DNA of 64,000 bases, taken from the NCBI RefSeq assembly GCF_000763885.1, contig NZ_JRKO01000018.1:1-64000 (forward strand), in the 5' to 3' direction. Each line of letters opens with the position of its first letter. Position 1 is the first letter of the stretch. Shown here in pieces: positions 34,204-43,487 of this stretch. Under the pieces are notes generated by a model. It had not been told where the DNA came from. It made no database searches and saw nothing but the letters and a program-made list of their open reading frames with translations. This DNA is from Paracoccus versutus (lineage in GTDB: Bacteria; Pseudomonadota; Alphaproteobacteria; Rhodobacterales; Rhodobacteraceae). Position numbers and translations under genes: made by a program.

Positions 34204-35169
34204 TCAGTTCCAGGGCAGCTTGTCGAGATCGACATTGCCGCCGGTGACGATGACGCCGACGCGCTTGCCGGCAAAGGCATCCGGGTTCTTCAGGATGGTG
34301 GCCAGCGGCACGGCGCTGGAGGGCTCCATCACGATGCGCAGGTGCTTCCAGATCAGCTTCATCGCGTCCACGATCTCGGCGTCCGAGGCGGTATAGATCT
34401 CGTGGACGTGGTTCTTGACGAAATGCCAGGTCAGATCCTTGAGCGGCACCAGCAGGCCGTCGGCGACGGTCTTGGGCGCGTCGTCGGCGATGATGTAGCC
34501 GGCCTTGAAGCTGCGATAGGCGTCGTCGGCCTGCTCGGGCTCGGCCGCGATCACCTTCACCTCGGGCGCCAGCGTCGACAGCGTCAGGCAGGTGCCCGAG
34601 ATCATGCCGCCGCCGCCGATGGGGGCCACCACGGCGTCGAGCCCGTCGGTCTGCTCCATGAGCTCCTTGGCGCAGGTGCCCTGGCCCGCGATCACCCGCG
34701 GGTCGTTATAGGGGTGGACGAAATCGCCGCCGGTCTCGGCCTGCACCTTGGCGAAGGTCTCTTCCCGCGACGAGGTCGAGGGCTCGCATTCGGTGATCTT
34801 GCCGCCATAGCGGCGCACCGTGTCCTTCTTGGCCTGCGGCGCGGTGCGCGGCATGACCACGTTGCAGGGGATGCCCCGCAGCATGGCCGCGTAGCTCAGG
34901 CACGAGGCATGGTTGCCCGAGCTATGCGTGGCGACGCCCCTGGCCGCCTGCGCCTCGTCAAGGCCAAAGACCGCATTGGTGGCGCCGCGGACCTTGAAGG
35001 CCCCCGGCTCCTGGAAGTTTTCGCATTTGAAGAACAGCTGCGCGCCGGCAAGCTCGTTCAGATAGTCCGACGTGCGGATCGGCGTGCGGCGGATATGCGG
35101 CTTGATCCGCTCATGCGCGGCCAGCATGTCCTCGTAGGTCGGGATATACATCTCGCTGTCCTTCATCAC
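34204..35169 (-). CDS. bhcB: beta-Hydroxyaspartate dehydratase
   Basis: 321 residues, fold type II PLP enzyme related to serine/threonine dehydratases. PLP lysine in PGAFKVRGATNAV, the SSGNHASCLSY substrate loop and the PLP-phosphate glycine loop PIGGGGMISG are visible. It removes water from beta-hydroxyaspartate to give iminosuccinate for BhcD. Its ATG at 35169 overlaps the bhcA stop as ATGA. Confidence 0.95.
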   Translation of the reverse strand: MMKDSEMYIPTYEDMLAAHERIKPHIRRTPIRTSDYLNELAGAQLFFKCENFQEPGAFKVRGATNAVFGLDEAQAARGVATHSSGNHASCLSYAAMLRGIPCNVVMPRTAPQAKKDTVRRYGGKITECEPSTSSREETFAKVQAETGGDFVHPYNDPRVIAGQGTCAKELMEQTDGLDAVVAPIGGGGMISGTCLTLSTLAPEVKVIAAEPEQADDAYRSFKAGYIIADDAPKTVADGLLVPLKDLTWHFVKNHVHEIYTASDAEIVDAMKLIWKHLRIVMEPSSAVPLATILKNPDAFAGKRVGVIVTGGNVDLDKLPWN

Positions 35170-36356
35170 GCGGCTTTCTTCTGCGCGGCGGCGGTGGTCT
35201 GGCGGTAATGTTCCTGCGCGGCAGCGACGCCCGAGCCCAGCTTGATCGGCAGGCCCAGGTCGGCCATCACCATCTCGGCCGTGGCGATGCCGGACAGCGC
35301 CATGGCGTCGGTCAGGCTGCCCAGGTGGCCGATGCGGAACACCTTGCCTGCGACCTGGCCCAGGCCGGTGCCGAAGGCCATGTCATAGGTCTCCAGCGCA
35401 TGGCTGACGATCAGGTTGGCGTCGAAGCCCTCGGGGACGCGGATGGCGCTGACGCTGTCGGAATAAAGCTCGGGGCGGGCGGCGCAGAGCTTCAGCCCCC
35501 AGGCCTCGACCGCGGCGCGCACGCCGCCGGCGATGCGGTGGTGGCGGGCAAAGACGTTCTCCAGCCCCTCGGCCAGGATGCGCTCGCAGCTGGCGTTCAG
35601 CCCGTTGATCAGGCCGACCGGCGGCGTATAGGGATAGCCGTTGCGGGCATAGCCGGTCGCCATGTCGCGGATGTCGAAGAAGGTGCGCGGCAGGCGCGCG
35701 CTTTCGACCGCCGCCATGGCCTTGGGCGAGAAGCCGACGATGGCCAGCCCCGGCGGCAGCATGAAGCCTTTTTGCGAGCCGGTGACGGCGATGTCGACGC
35801 CCCATTCGTCCATGCGGAAATCCATCGAGCCGATCGAGGAAACGCCGTCGACGAACAGCATGGCCGGGTGCTTGGCGGCGTCCAGCGCGCGGCGGACGGC
35901 GGCGATGTCGGATTTCACCCCGGTTGCGGTCTCGTTATGCGTGGCCAGCACGACGCGGATCTCGTGGCCCTTGTCGGCGGCCAGGATCTCTTCGAAACGG
36001 TCGGCGGGGATGCCCTCGCCCCAGGGGGTCTCGACGAAGGTCACGTCCAGCCCGTGGCGCTGGCACATGTCGATCCAGCGGTGGCTGAACATGCCGTTGC
36101 GGGCCGCCAGCACCTTGTCGCCGGGCGACAGCGTGTTGGTGATCGCGGTTTCCCAGCCGCCGGTGCCGGTCGAGGGGAACAGGAAAACCTGCGCCTGCGT
36201 GGTCTTGAGGACTTTCTTCACCCCCTCCAGCGCCGGATGCAGCATCCGGCCGAACACCGGCGAGCGGTGGTCGATGGTGGGCATGTCCACGGCCTTGCGC
36301 ATCTCCTCGGGGATGTTGGTGGGGCCGGGGATGAAGATCGGGTTCTGACTGGTCAT
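35166..36356 (-). CDS. bhcA: Aspartate--glyoxylate aminotransferase
   Basis: 396 residues, class V aminotransferase (AGXT-like). PLP lysine is in AVTGSQKGFMLPPG; FIPGPTNIPEEMR at the N-terminus and the FRIGHLGSLTD C-terminal motif are typical. It transaminates glyoxylate with aspartate, giving glycine and oxaloacetate, the net product of the cycle. A strong AGGAGG ribosome site precedes ATG 36356. It is the first gene of bhcABCD and is divergent from bhcR across a 184-bp AT-rich region with inverted repeats. Confidence 0.96.
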   Translation of the reverse strand: MTSQNPIFIPGPTNIPEEMRKAVDMPTIDHRSPVFGRMLHPALEGVKKVLKTTQAQVFLFPSTGTGGWETAITNTLSPGDKVLAARNGMFSHRWIDMCQRHGLDVTFVETPWGEGIPADRFEEILAADKGHEIRVVLATHNETATGVKSDIAAVRRALDAAKHPAMLFVDGVSSIGSMDFRMDEWGVDIAVTGSQKGFMLPPGLAIVGFSPKAMAAVESARLPRTFFDIRDMATGYARNGYPYTPPVGLINGLNASCERILAEGLENVFARHHRIAGGVRAAVEAWGLKLCAARPELYSDSVSAIRVPEGFDANLIVSHALETYDMAFGTGLGQVAGKVFRIGHLGSLTDAMALSGIATAEMVMADLGLPIKLGSGVAAAQEHYRQTTAAAQKKAA

Positions 36357-36411
36357 GGCAATTCCTCCTGCGCTTGTGGACCAAGCTACGTTTTGCTGTC
36401 CATTGATGCAA

Positions 36412-36513
36412 TTTTTCTGAAAAATATTTCGCAATCGCGGAAAAATGGCCTAAAGTGACGTGGAATCAGCCGGTTGGTCTTTTCCAAAGCTAAGCCGTGA
36501 TTTTCAAGAAAAT
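36412..36513. promoter_or_regulatory. bhcA-bhcR divergent control region with IclR-like dyads
   Basis: Within the AT-rich 184-bp intergenic region, three inverted repeats stand out: TTTTTCTGAAAAA at 36412-36424, TTTCGCAATCGCGGAAA at 36427-36443, and ATTTTCAAGAAAAT at 36500-36513 (6-bp arms, 2-bp spacer), the last flanked by TTTTCCA and TGGAAAA. IclR regulators often bind GAAA/TTTC-type dyads. In P. denitrificans BhcR is reported to bind this region, with glyoxylate lowering affinity. Exact site boundaries here are my inference. Confidence 0.6.
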
Positions 36514-36540
36514 GGAAAAGTTGTCGAAAGGAAAAATTGA

Positions 36541-37380
36541 ATGTCGGTTCAGATCCGCAAAAGGGGCCGTCCCAGGGGCCGCGCCGGCGGCCTTGGCGCC
36601 GAGGATTCGGGCGGCATCCGGGCGCTGGACCGGGCGCTCGACATCCTCGACCTGATCGCGGTCTCCAGCGGGCTGACGCTGACCGAGATCGCGCAGCGCC
36701 TGGAGATGGCGCCCTCGACCGTGCATCGGGTGCTGGTGACGCTGGCGGCGCGCGGCGTGGCGGAAAGCGACAGCCAGACCCAGGCCTGGCATGTCGGGCC
36801 GACGGCCTTTCGCCACGGCTCGGCCTTCATGCGCCGCTCGGGCCTGGTCGAGCGGGCGCGGCCGCTGCTGCGCCGGCTGATGGAGGTGACGGGCGAGACG
36901 GCGAACCTGGGCATCCTGAACGGCGATGCCGTGCTGTTCCTGAGCCAGGCCGAGACGCATGAGACGATCCGCGCCTTCTTTCCGCCCGGCACGCGCTCGG
37001 CGCTGCATGCCTCGGGGATCGGCAAGGCGCTTCTGGCCCATGCCCGGCCGGCGGACCTGAAGCGGATGATCCGCGAGATGCGGCTGGAGCGGTTCACCGA
37101 GATGACGCTGACCGACCCCCAGGCGCTCCTGGACGATCTGGCCCGCATCCGCGCCCGCGGCTATGCCCTGGACAACGAAGAGCGCACGCCCGGCATGCGT
37201 TGCATCGCCGCGCCGATCTTCGACCTGGCCGGCGAGGCGGCGGCGGGGATCTCGGTCTCGGGGCCGAGCCTACGCATGTCGGACGCACGGCTCGAGGCCA
37301 TGTCCGAGGCGGTGATCGAGGCCGCGCGCGAGCTTTCCCTGGGCATGGCGCCGCATGCGGGGGCGGGCGAGGAGCGCTGA
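36541..37380 (+). CDS. bhcR: IclR-family regulator of the beta-hydroxyaspartate cycle
   Basis: 279 residues. The winged HTH (about 22-90) includes LTLTEIAQRLEMAPSTVHRV; the effector GAF-like domain (about 100-270) has FFPPGTRSALHASGIGKALLA and GMRCIAAPIFDL. A GAAAGG ribosome site precedes ATG 36541. It is divergent from bhcABCD. A positively charged N-terminal arm (IRKRGRPRGRAGG) precedes the HTH. Its control of bhc is established in the model organism and transferred here by context. Confidence 0.93.
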   Translation: MSVQIRKRGRPRGRAGGLGAEDSGGIRALDRALDILDLIAVSSGLTLTEIAQRLEMAPSTVHRVLVTLAARGVAESDSQTQAWHVGPTAFRHGSAFMRRSGLVERARPLLRRLMEVTGETANLGILNGDAVLFLSQAETHETIRAFFPPGTRSALHASGIGKALLAHARPADLKRMIREMRLERFTEMTLTDPQALLDDLARIRARGYALDNEERTPGMRCIAAPIFDLAGEAAAGISVSGPSLRMSDARLEAMSEAVIEAARELSLGMAPHAGAGEER

Positions 37381-37567
37381 TTCGTCTAATTGCGCCCGGA
37401 CCGGACCTTTTCTTTCCGGGCTGATGCGGGGATTTCCCGGCCATTTGTGCATTAACCGTCGATTCACGTTCAGTTCACGCCGCCCGGCCTAGCTTCGACG
37501 CAACCTGTGACCGCGTCCGCCTGCCGGGTCCGAAGGATCCGGCGCGTGTCCTGCAAGGAGCTTCGGC

Positions 37568-39244
37568 ATGGAAGATTTCGTTTCCCGATCCGGTCCCGGA
37601 TTCGATGGGATGCAGCAATTGCACCCCCGACCGGGTTGGGAAACGGAGGCGGCGGCGGATCCTGCGGAAGCCGCGGACATGCCCGGCCCCGCCAGCCGGC
37701 TTTACGGCGCCTGCAGCGTCGAGACCTATCGCGCCGCCGGTGCGCTGCATGCCGCCCATCGCGATGCGGGCGGGTTTCTGGATGCGGTGGACCGGTTCGC
37801 CACGCCGGATTTCTGGCGCCGGGACGCGGCGGTGAAGTCCTGGATCTACGACCGGCAGGCGATGGAACATGCGCCGGGCCGGGACATGGATTCGGTGCGG
37901 GTGTTCTATCACGCCGGCCATGGCCGGATGGGCGACGACGGGGTGTTCCACCTGCCGATGGGGGCGCTCTGGACCGGGACGGACGCCTGCCTGACCGCCG
38001 AACGGATGCGGCTTGGCACCGACGGCCTGCGCTATCTGTTCTGGTCCACCAGCCAGTCGCTGCGCGTCGGGCGGGGCTTCAGCCCGCTTTACAGCTGGGC
38101 GCGGGCCAATGCCGGGCTGCGGATGCTGTTCGGCTTCGATTCGATCTGCTGGGATTCCGGCCGCTATGGCGCGAATTTCTGGCGCCACTGGCAGATGGGC
38201 AAGCCCTTTGCCCAGGCCTGGCTGGACGGGGCCTGGGACGTGGCCCCCGACCAAAGCCCGGTCGCCTGCGCCTGCGCGCCCGACCGCGATGCGGCGCTGG
38301 CCATGCTGTTCGGCGAGCGGCGCTTTGCGGCGCAGCGCGGCGCGGCGCAATGCTGGGCCTGGCGCTGGCACGCGCCCCAGGCGCTTTACCAGCGCGAGGC
38401 GGCGCTGACCGAGCCCCCGGCCGAGTTCGGCGCCGTGCGGCTGGTCCCGGTGTCCGAGGATCGCGCCCTGGCCCGCTCGGTGCTGTCGCGGCTGGGGCTG
38501 GACCCGGCCCTGGCCGCCCTCGATGCGCAGGGCGCGCTTTCGGTGGGCCAGGGGGCGCTGCGCTTCCAGCGCCGGCCGGACGGGCACATCCTGCTGGAGC
38601 TGGAGCCCGCCGCGCCGGGGCGCGGCCTGCGCGAGATGCCGCCGCGCCGCGCCCTGGTCAGCCGCGCCCGGTCCGTGCTGCGGTCATACGGCTTTCTGCC
38701 GGCGGGGATCGAGCTGGTCTTCGACCGCGTCTCGCTGGCGCTTTCGGCGACGGCCAGCCTGCGCCGGCTGGACGAGCCCGCGGCGGAAAGCCTGGACGAG
38801 ATCATCGTGCAATTCCGCCAGGCGATCGACGGCATCCCGGTGCTGACCCCGGATGCCGGCACGCTGCGGCTGGCGATGCGGCCGGACGGCACCGTGCTGC
38901 GCATCGAATCGACCCTGCGCCGGGTGGCCGAGCGGATGCCGGTGCGCGCCCATCGCCACGGCCTGCCCGACGACCCGCCGCCGCCTGTGCGGCCCGAGGG
39001 CCTGCCCGAGCCCGAGCCGCAGTCGATCACCCGCATCCTGGCGCAGCATTCGGCGCGGCTGATGCGCGACCTGGCCGCGCGCGGCGCGGCGCCGCTGAGC
39101 CTGCGCACCCTGCCGGGCACCACGGAAATCGGATACGGAATCCGCAGCAACACCGCCCGTCTCGTCGCCCGCCAGGGCATCGAGATCGAATGCGTGCGCG
39201 GCTTTCGCAAGCGTTACTGGATCCAGTCTGACCTGGGTGACTGA
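37568..39244 (+). CDS. DUF6345 (caspase-like fold) protein, probable catalytic Cys missing
   Basis: 558 residues, no signal peptide. Residues about 45-245 match DUF6345: VRVFYHAGHGRMGDDGVFHL supplies the GHG motif, then LRYLFWSTSQSLRVGRGF, where the family strand usually ends in a Cys before Q-S-L but here reads Ser-Thr-Ser, and LRMLFGFDSICWDSGRYGANFW plus a later AWLDGAWDV. The C-terminal half (about 290-558) is predicted alpha/beta with no family I know. AAGGAG precedes ATG 37568. A 12-bp hairpin separates it from the pentapeptide-repeat gene. Its Arg/Trp-rich composition and lack of metabolic motifs argue for a regulatory or interaction role; the function is unknown. Confidence 0.75.
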   Translation: MEDFVSRSGPGFDGMQQLHPRPGWETEAAADPAEAADMPGPASRLYGACSVETYRAAGALHAAHRDAGGFLDAVDRFATPDFWRRDAAVKSWIYDRQAMEHAPGRDMDSVRVFYHAGHGRMGDDGVFHLPMGALWTGTDACLTAERMRLGTDGLRYLFWSTSQSLRVGRGFSPLYSWARANAGLRMLFGFDSICWDSGRYGANFWRHWQMGKPFAQAWLDGAWDVAPDQSPVACACAPDRDAALAMLFGERRFAAQRGAAQCWAWRWHAPQALYQREAALTEPPAEFGAVRLVPVSEDRALARSVLSRLGLDPALAALDAQGALSVGQGALRFQRRPDGHILLELEPAAPGRGLREMPPRRALVSRARSVLRSYGFLPAGIELVFDRVSLALSATASLRRLDEPAAESLDEIIVQFRQAIDGIPVLTPDAGTLRLAMRPDGTVLRIESTLRRVAERMPVRAHRHGLPDDPPPPVRPEGLPEPEPQSITRILAQHSARLMRDLAARGAAPLSLRTLPGTTEIGYGIRSNTARLVARQGIEIECVRGFRKRYWIQSDLGD

Positions 39245-39254
39245 CGATCCGGTA

Positions 39255-39284
39255 GCCCGGAGGCGGAGGCAGCCGCCTCCGGGC
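39255..39284 (+). terminator. Strong intercistronic hairpin
   Basis: A perfect 12-bp stem, GCCCGGAGGCGG / CCGCCTCCGGGC with a 6-nt loop, sits 11 bp after the DUF6345 stop and 48 bp before the pentapeptide-repeat gene. No T-run follows (ACTTGACTGG), so it may be an attenuator, a stability hairpin or a Rho-type site more than a full terminator. Confidence 0.55.
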
Positions 39285-39332
39285 ACTTGACTGGCCGCAC
39301 ACTCTTGGCGAGGACTGTCCGAGAGAGGGAGC

Positions 39333-40049
39333 ATGGCGGAATACACCCGCGCCGAGATCGTCCGGCGCATCGCGACGATGGGCCGTCTGCACCTGGCCGG
39401 GTCCGACCTGGCCGGGCTGGACCTGTCGGGCATGACGCTGGTGGGTGCCGACCTGTCCTATGCCGACCTGACCGAGGCCGACCTGACCGACGCGCAGCTG
39501 TCGGATGCAAGCCTGTGGTCGGCCCGCGCGCCGCGGGCGCGGTTTCGCAACGCCAACCTGTCGCGGGCCAGCCTGGGTCTGGCGGACCTGTCCGATGCCG
39601 ACCTGCGCGGCGCGGTGCTGGAGCGCGCCGACCTGACCGGCGCGCGGCTGGACCGCGCGGACCTGACGGCCGCGCGGCTGCGCGGCGCCTGGCTCGACAG
39701 CATGCAGCGGGCGATGGCGACGGGCGCGCCGCCGCTGCGCTATCCGCCGCGGCACCGGCCCATGACCTGCGTGCTGCACGAGGACCACATCTCGGGCCCC
39801 GTGGCCCTGCGCTGCGGCGACCGGCTGGAGGTGCATCTGAACAGCCTGTCCGAGGCCGCGGCCCGCGACCCCCGCCTGGCCCGGCTGCAGGGCGCCCCGA
39901 TCCTTGCCGGCCCCGAACTGCCCCGGCTGGATGCAGGCCCGCCCCTTGTCCTGGCCTTTGTCGCCGTCGCCCCCGGCCGCGCCCGGCTGGTGCTGGAGCC
40001 GGGCCGGGGCGGGGCGCCCATCGTGCTGGAGGTGCTGGTCTCGCCCTGA
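39333..40049 (+). CDS. Pentapeptide-repeat protein with chagasin-like C-terminal domain
   Basis: 238 residues. About 18 pentapeptide repeats of type A(D/N)L-X-X run from 19 to 120 (for example [20 protein letters not shown]), forming a right-handed quadrilateral helix. Residues about 140-238 look like an all-beta domain: [14 protein letters not shown] ... [21 protein letters not shown] ... VLEVLV, which in strand order resembles the I42/chagasin protease-inhibitor fold, although the NPTTGY loop is not present. It follows the DUF6345 gene on the same strand and ends 11 bp from the convergent SARP-like gene. The role is unknown; inhibition or scaffolding of its neighbour is speculation. Confidence 0.78.
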   Translation: MAEYTRAEIVRRIATMGRLHLAGSDLAGLDLSGMTLVGADLSYADLTEADLTDAQLSDASLWSARAPRARFRNANLSRASLGLADLSDADLRGAVLERADLTGARLDRADLTAARLRGAWLDSMQRAMATGAPPLRYPPRHRPMTCVLHEDHISGPVALRCGDRLEVHLNSLSEAAARDPRLARLQGAPILAGPELPRLDAGPPLVLAFVAVAPGRARLVLEPGRGGAPIVLEVLVSP

Positions 40050-40060
40050 CCGCCGCGGCC

Positions 40061-41653
40061 TCAAAGCCCCGAGCGGGTGATCCCCATCAGCCGGGCCATG
40101 CGCAGCGGCGCGACCGGATAATCCGGCTCGGCCATCAGCTCGAGCGAGAAATCCGGCTCGATCCGGCGCAGGTGGCGCAGGGCGTCGGCGGCGCCGGCCA
40201 CGTCGCCGCGATGATAGCGCAGCGCCGCCAGGAAACGCAGCGAGGGCCGGTTGTCCGGGGCAAAGGCAAAGGCGGCCGCGGCCGAGTTCTCGGCATCGCC
40301 CAGCCGGCCCAGCCGCAGCTGCACCACGGCGCGGCGCATCAGCCACGAGGCCGGGCCCAGCTCGGCCAGGGCGCCGCGGGCGCCGCGCTCGGTCGCCTCC
40401 AGCGCCTCGAGGTCGCGGCCGACATCGGTCAGCGCCTGGGACAGCGCATGGCAGGCCAGCTCGTTGTCGGGATCGTTGCGGCAGGCGGCCTGCGCCAGCT
40501 CCAGCGCCCCTACCGCATCCCGCCGCCACGAGGCGGAAAGCGAGGCCACCGCCAGCACCGAGGGGTTGGCGGGCGCCAGGTCGCGCGCCTGCCGCGCAAA
40601 GGCCTCGGCCTCGTCCGAGCAGCGCGCCGGATCCTCGGTCAGCCGCTCGCTGATCAGCGTGTTGCGCAGATAGGAACGCAGCGCCAGCGCCACGCCGCTC
40701 TGCCGTTCCCGCGGCATCGCGGCAAGGATGCGGTCGGCCGATTCCAGCCGGTCGCGGGAATAGCTGAACACGTCCCAGACCGGGAAGGTCAGCCCCTGCG
40801 CCGGCGGGGCGGTCCGCCGCGCCCGGTCAAGCAGCGCCACCGCGATCTGCGCCACCGCATGGCGCATGGTCGCGGTCTCGTCGGCGGCGCGGATGGTGAA
40901 GCGCCGCGTCCAGCCGCGCGCGCCGGTGGCCAGGTCGCGCATCACCACCATCAGCGAGCAGTCGGTCCCCGCCGCATAGCAGATGGCGCCGATCTGGATG
41001 CCGGCCTGCGGCGCCCCGGCCGAGTGCCGGTCGGCCAGCACCGCCGGGATCATCTCGCAGGCGCGGGCGGCGGCCTCGTTCAGGATCATCTCGCCGATGA
41101 CATGGGCGCGGGCGTCGTTGCTTTCGACCGGCTGCAAGGCCACGACGTAATCGCCGGGGGCGGGCTCGCCCGCGCACCAGGGCTCGGGCAGGGGCGGGGG
41201 CGGCAGGGGCCGTTGCAGGAAGCTGGGACCGTCGCAATCCGGCGTCAGCCGCAGGCGCATGTCGCGCAACCAGGTCTCGAACTCGGGGTCGGGCACGTCG
41301 ATATCGGCGGCGAACTCGATCGGCGCGCCGCCGGCGTCATAGACCGGGGTGAGGTCGATGCGCAGCCGCTCGGCGTCCAGCCCCACCCAGCCCACGCCGG
41401 TCAGCAGGATGCCCTTTTCGGCACCCAGCGCGGCGCGCAGCTCGCGCAGCATCTGCCGCAGGCTGTCGGAACCGCGCTGCCGGCCCCGCTCGCTCCACAG
41501 CAGGTCTTGCAGCCGGGCGCGGCTGAGCCGCAGGTCCGGCGCCGTGCCCAGCAATGCCAGCGCGCCACGAGCCTTCTGGCTGCGGGGGGTGAGATCCGCC
41601 CCGCCGGCGCCGCGCAGGCGCACGGATCCCATCAGACTCAGCGTGGCAGGCAT
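40061..41653 (-). CDS. SARP-like transcriptional regulator with TPR domain
   Basis: 530 residues. The N-terminus (about 1-100) is an OmpR/SARP-type winged helix: [20 protein letters not shown], then [20 protein letters not shown] and [10 protein letters not shown]. The middle (about 160-265) resembles the FlgO/TolB-like domain seen in cyclase-type regulators, with [20 protein letters not shown]. The C-terminal half (about 330-515) is TPR-like helices. SARP proteins activate adjacent genes by binding direct repeats near the -35 region. It is convergent with the pentapeptide gene and divergent from purM. Start 41653 has no strong ribosome site, so the start is uncertain. Confidence 0.8.
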   Translation of the reverse strand: MPATLSLMGSVRLRGAGGADLTPRSQKARGALALLGTAPDLRLSRARLQDLLWSERGRQRGSDSLRQMLRELRAALGAEKGILLTGVGWVGLDAERLRIDLTPVYDAGGAPIEFAADIDVPDPEFETWLRDMRLRLTPDCDGPSFLQRPLPPPPLPEPWCAGEPAPGDYVVALQPVESNDARAHVIGEMILNEAAARACEMIPAVLADRHSAGAPQAGIQIGAICYAAGTDCSLMVVMRDLATGARGWTRRFTIRAADETATMRHAVAQIAVALLDRARRTAPPAQGLTFPVWDVFSYSRDRLESADRILAAMPRERQSGVALALRSYLRNTLISERLTEDPARCSDEAEAFARQARDLAPANPSVLAVASLSASWRRDAVGALELAQAACRNDPDNELACHALSQALTDVGRDLEALEATERGARGALAELGPASWLMRRAVVQLRLGRLGDAENSAAAAFAFAPDNRPSLRFLAALRYHRGDVAGAADALRHLRRIEPDFSLELMAEPDYPVAPLRMARLMGITRSGL

Positions 41654-41842
41654 TTGATTCGCCGCATGGCTTCGTTATGGTCGCATATTGATCTTAATGC
41701 CCGGCGGCGGGGGCCGACAACAGCCGCCGCGCCGGATCGCGGCAGGGGCGCCGGGGCCAAATCCGCGCCCGGTCGCAGCGGGCACATTGCCTGCGCGGCC
41801 CGCCTGCGCTATCGGGGCGTCAAAGCAAAGGGGATCCCGAAG

Positions 41843-42892
41843 ATGACCGAGCAGCGCAAGAGCGGCCTGTCCTATGCCGAGGCCGGAGTGGATATCGACG
41901 CGGGCAATGCGCTGGTCGAGCGGATCAAGCCCGCCGCCGCCGCCACCCGCCGCCCCGGCGTGATGGAAGGGCTGGGCGGCTTCGGCGCGCTCTTCGACCC
42001 GCGCGCGGCCGGCTACGACGACCCGGTTCTGGTGGCCGCGACCGACGGCGTCGGCACCAAGCTGCGCATCGGCATCGACACGGGCGAGCTTGACGGGCTG
42101 GGCATCGACCTGGTGGCGATGTGCGTGAACGACCTGGTTTGCCAGGGTGCCGAGCCGCTGTTCTTCCTGGATTATTTCGCCACCGGCAAGCTGTCGGTCG
42201 ATGAGGCGGCGCGGGTCATCAACGGCATCGCCGAGGGCTGCCGCCGGTCCGGCTGCGCGCTGATCGGCGGCGAGACGGCCGAGATGCCGGGCATGTATGC
42301 GCGCGGCGATTTCGACCTCGCGGGCTTCGCCGTCGGCGCGATGGAGCGGGGCACGGCCCTGCCGGCGGGCGTCGCGGATGGCGACGTGCTGCTGGGCCTT
42401 GCCTCGGACGGGGTGCATTCCAACGGCTTCTCGCTGGTGCGCCGGGTGGCCGACCACGCCGGGCTCGACTGGTCGGCGCCCGCGCCCTTTGCCGCGGGCA
42501 CGCTGGGCCAGGCGCTGCTGGTGCCGACGCGGCTCTACGTGCGCCCGCTCCTGGCGGCGATCCGCGCCGGTGGCGTGCATGCGGCGGCCCATATCACCGG
42601 CGGCGGCATCACCGAGAACCTGCCGCGCGTCCTGCCCCAGGGCCTCGGGGCCGAGGTGGACCGCGACAGCTTCAGCCTGCCGCCGGTCTTCGACTGGCTG
42701 GCCGGGGCCGGCGACATCGCTGATGCCGAGATGCTCAAGACCTTCAACTGCGGCATCGGCATGATCCTGGCCGTGGCCGCCGACCGCGCCGCCGAACTCG
42801 AGGCGCTGCTGAAGGCGCAGGGCGAAACGGTGGTCCGCCTGGGCCATGTCCGCCCCGGCGCCGGCGTGCGCTACTCCGGCCGGCTGCGGTGA
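41843..42892 (+). CDS. purM: Phosphoribosylformylglycinamidine cyclo-ligase
   Basis: 349 residues. AIRS-synthetase motifs: [54 protein letters not shown] and [13 protein letters not shown]. It closes the imidazole ring of AIR in purine synthesis (step 5), using ATP. The ATG at 41843 follows GGGGATCCCGAAG. Its stop overlaps the GTG start of purN (GTGA). Purine synthesis here lies only a few kb from purine catabolism, with no evident shared regulator. Confidence 0.97.
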   Translation: MTEQRKSGLSYAEAGVDIDAGNALVERIKPAAAATRRPGVMEGLGGFGALFDPRAAGYDDPVLVAATDGVGTKLRIGIDTGELDGLGIDLVAMCVNDLVCQGAEPLFFLDYFATGKLSVDEAARVINGIAEGCRRSGCALIGGETAEMPGMYARGDFDLAGFAVGAMERGTALPAGVADGDVLLGLASDGVHSNGFSLVRRVADHAGLDWSAPAPFAAGTLGQALLVPTRLYVRPLLAAIRAGGVHAAAHITGGGITENLPRVLPQGLGAEVDRDSFSLPPVFDWLAGAGDIADAEMLKTFNCGIGMILAVAADRAAELEALLKAQGETVVRLGHVRPGAGVRYSGRLR

Positions 42893-43485
42893 AACGCGTC
42901 GCCATCCTGATCTCGGGCGGCGGCTCGAACATGGTCCAGCTGGTCGAATCGATGACCGGCAGCCACCCGGCCCGCCCGGTGATCGTCGGCTCGAACGACC
43001 CGCAGGCGGCGGGGCTGGCCAGGGCGCAGGCCCTGGGCGTGCCGAGCTTCGCGGTGGACCACCGCGCCTATCCCGGCGACCGCGCCGGTTTCGAGGCGGC
43101 GCTGCTGGAACCGCTGCTGGCGGCGGAACCGGACATCCTCTGCCTGGCCGGCTTCATGCGCATCCTGACCCCGGATTTCGTGCAGCGCTTCCAGGGCCGG
43201 ATGCTGAACATCCACCCCTCGCTCCTGCCGAAATATCCCGGCCTGCACACCCATGGCCGCGCCATCGAGGCCGGCGATGCCGAGGCCGGGGCCACCGTCC
43301 ACCTGGTCACGCCCGAACTCGACGCCGGCCCGATCCTCGGCCAGGCGCGGGTGCCGGTCCTGCCCGGCGACACGGCCGAGACGCTGGCCGCCCGCGTCCT
43401 GGTCCAGGAACACCGGCTCTACCCCGCGGTGCTGCGCCGCTTCGCCCAGGGCGACCGGACGCCGATCACCCTCACCGCAGCGTGA
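42889..43485 (+). CDS. purN: Phosphoribosylglycinamide formyltransferase
   Basis: 198 residues with a GTG start at 42889 inside the purM stop (GTGA). Motifs: [12 protein letters not shown] (phosphate loop), [20 protein letters not shown] with the catalytic Asn, [20 protein letters not shown] with the catalytic His, and [11 protein letters not shown] with the catalytic Asp. It transfers a formyl group from 10-formyl-THF to GAR in purine synthesis. An AAAGGCGC hairpin follows the stop. Confidence 0.97.
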   Translation: MKRVAILISGGGSNMVQLVESMTGSHPARPVIVGSNDPQAAGLARAQALGVPSFAVDHRAYPGDRAGFEAALLEPLLAAEPDILCLAGFMRILTPDFVQRFQGRMLNIHPSLLPKYPGLHTHGRAIEAGDAEAGATVHLVTPELDAGPILGQARVPVLPGDTAETLAARVLVQEHRLYPAVLRRFAQGDRTPITLTAA

Positions 43486-43487
43486 GA

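Noticed and set aside
39287-41842. Long plus-strand frame running from the pentapeptide gene into purM
   Set aside because: Only its last 350 codons (from 41843) are purM. The upstream part is opposite the SARP gene and out of frame with the pentapeptide gene.
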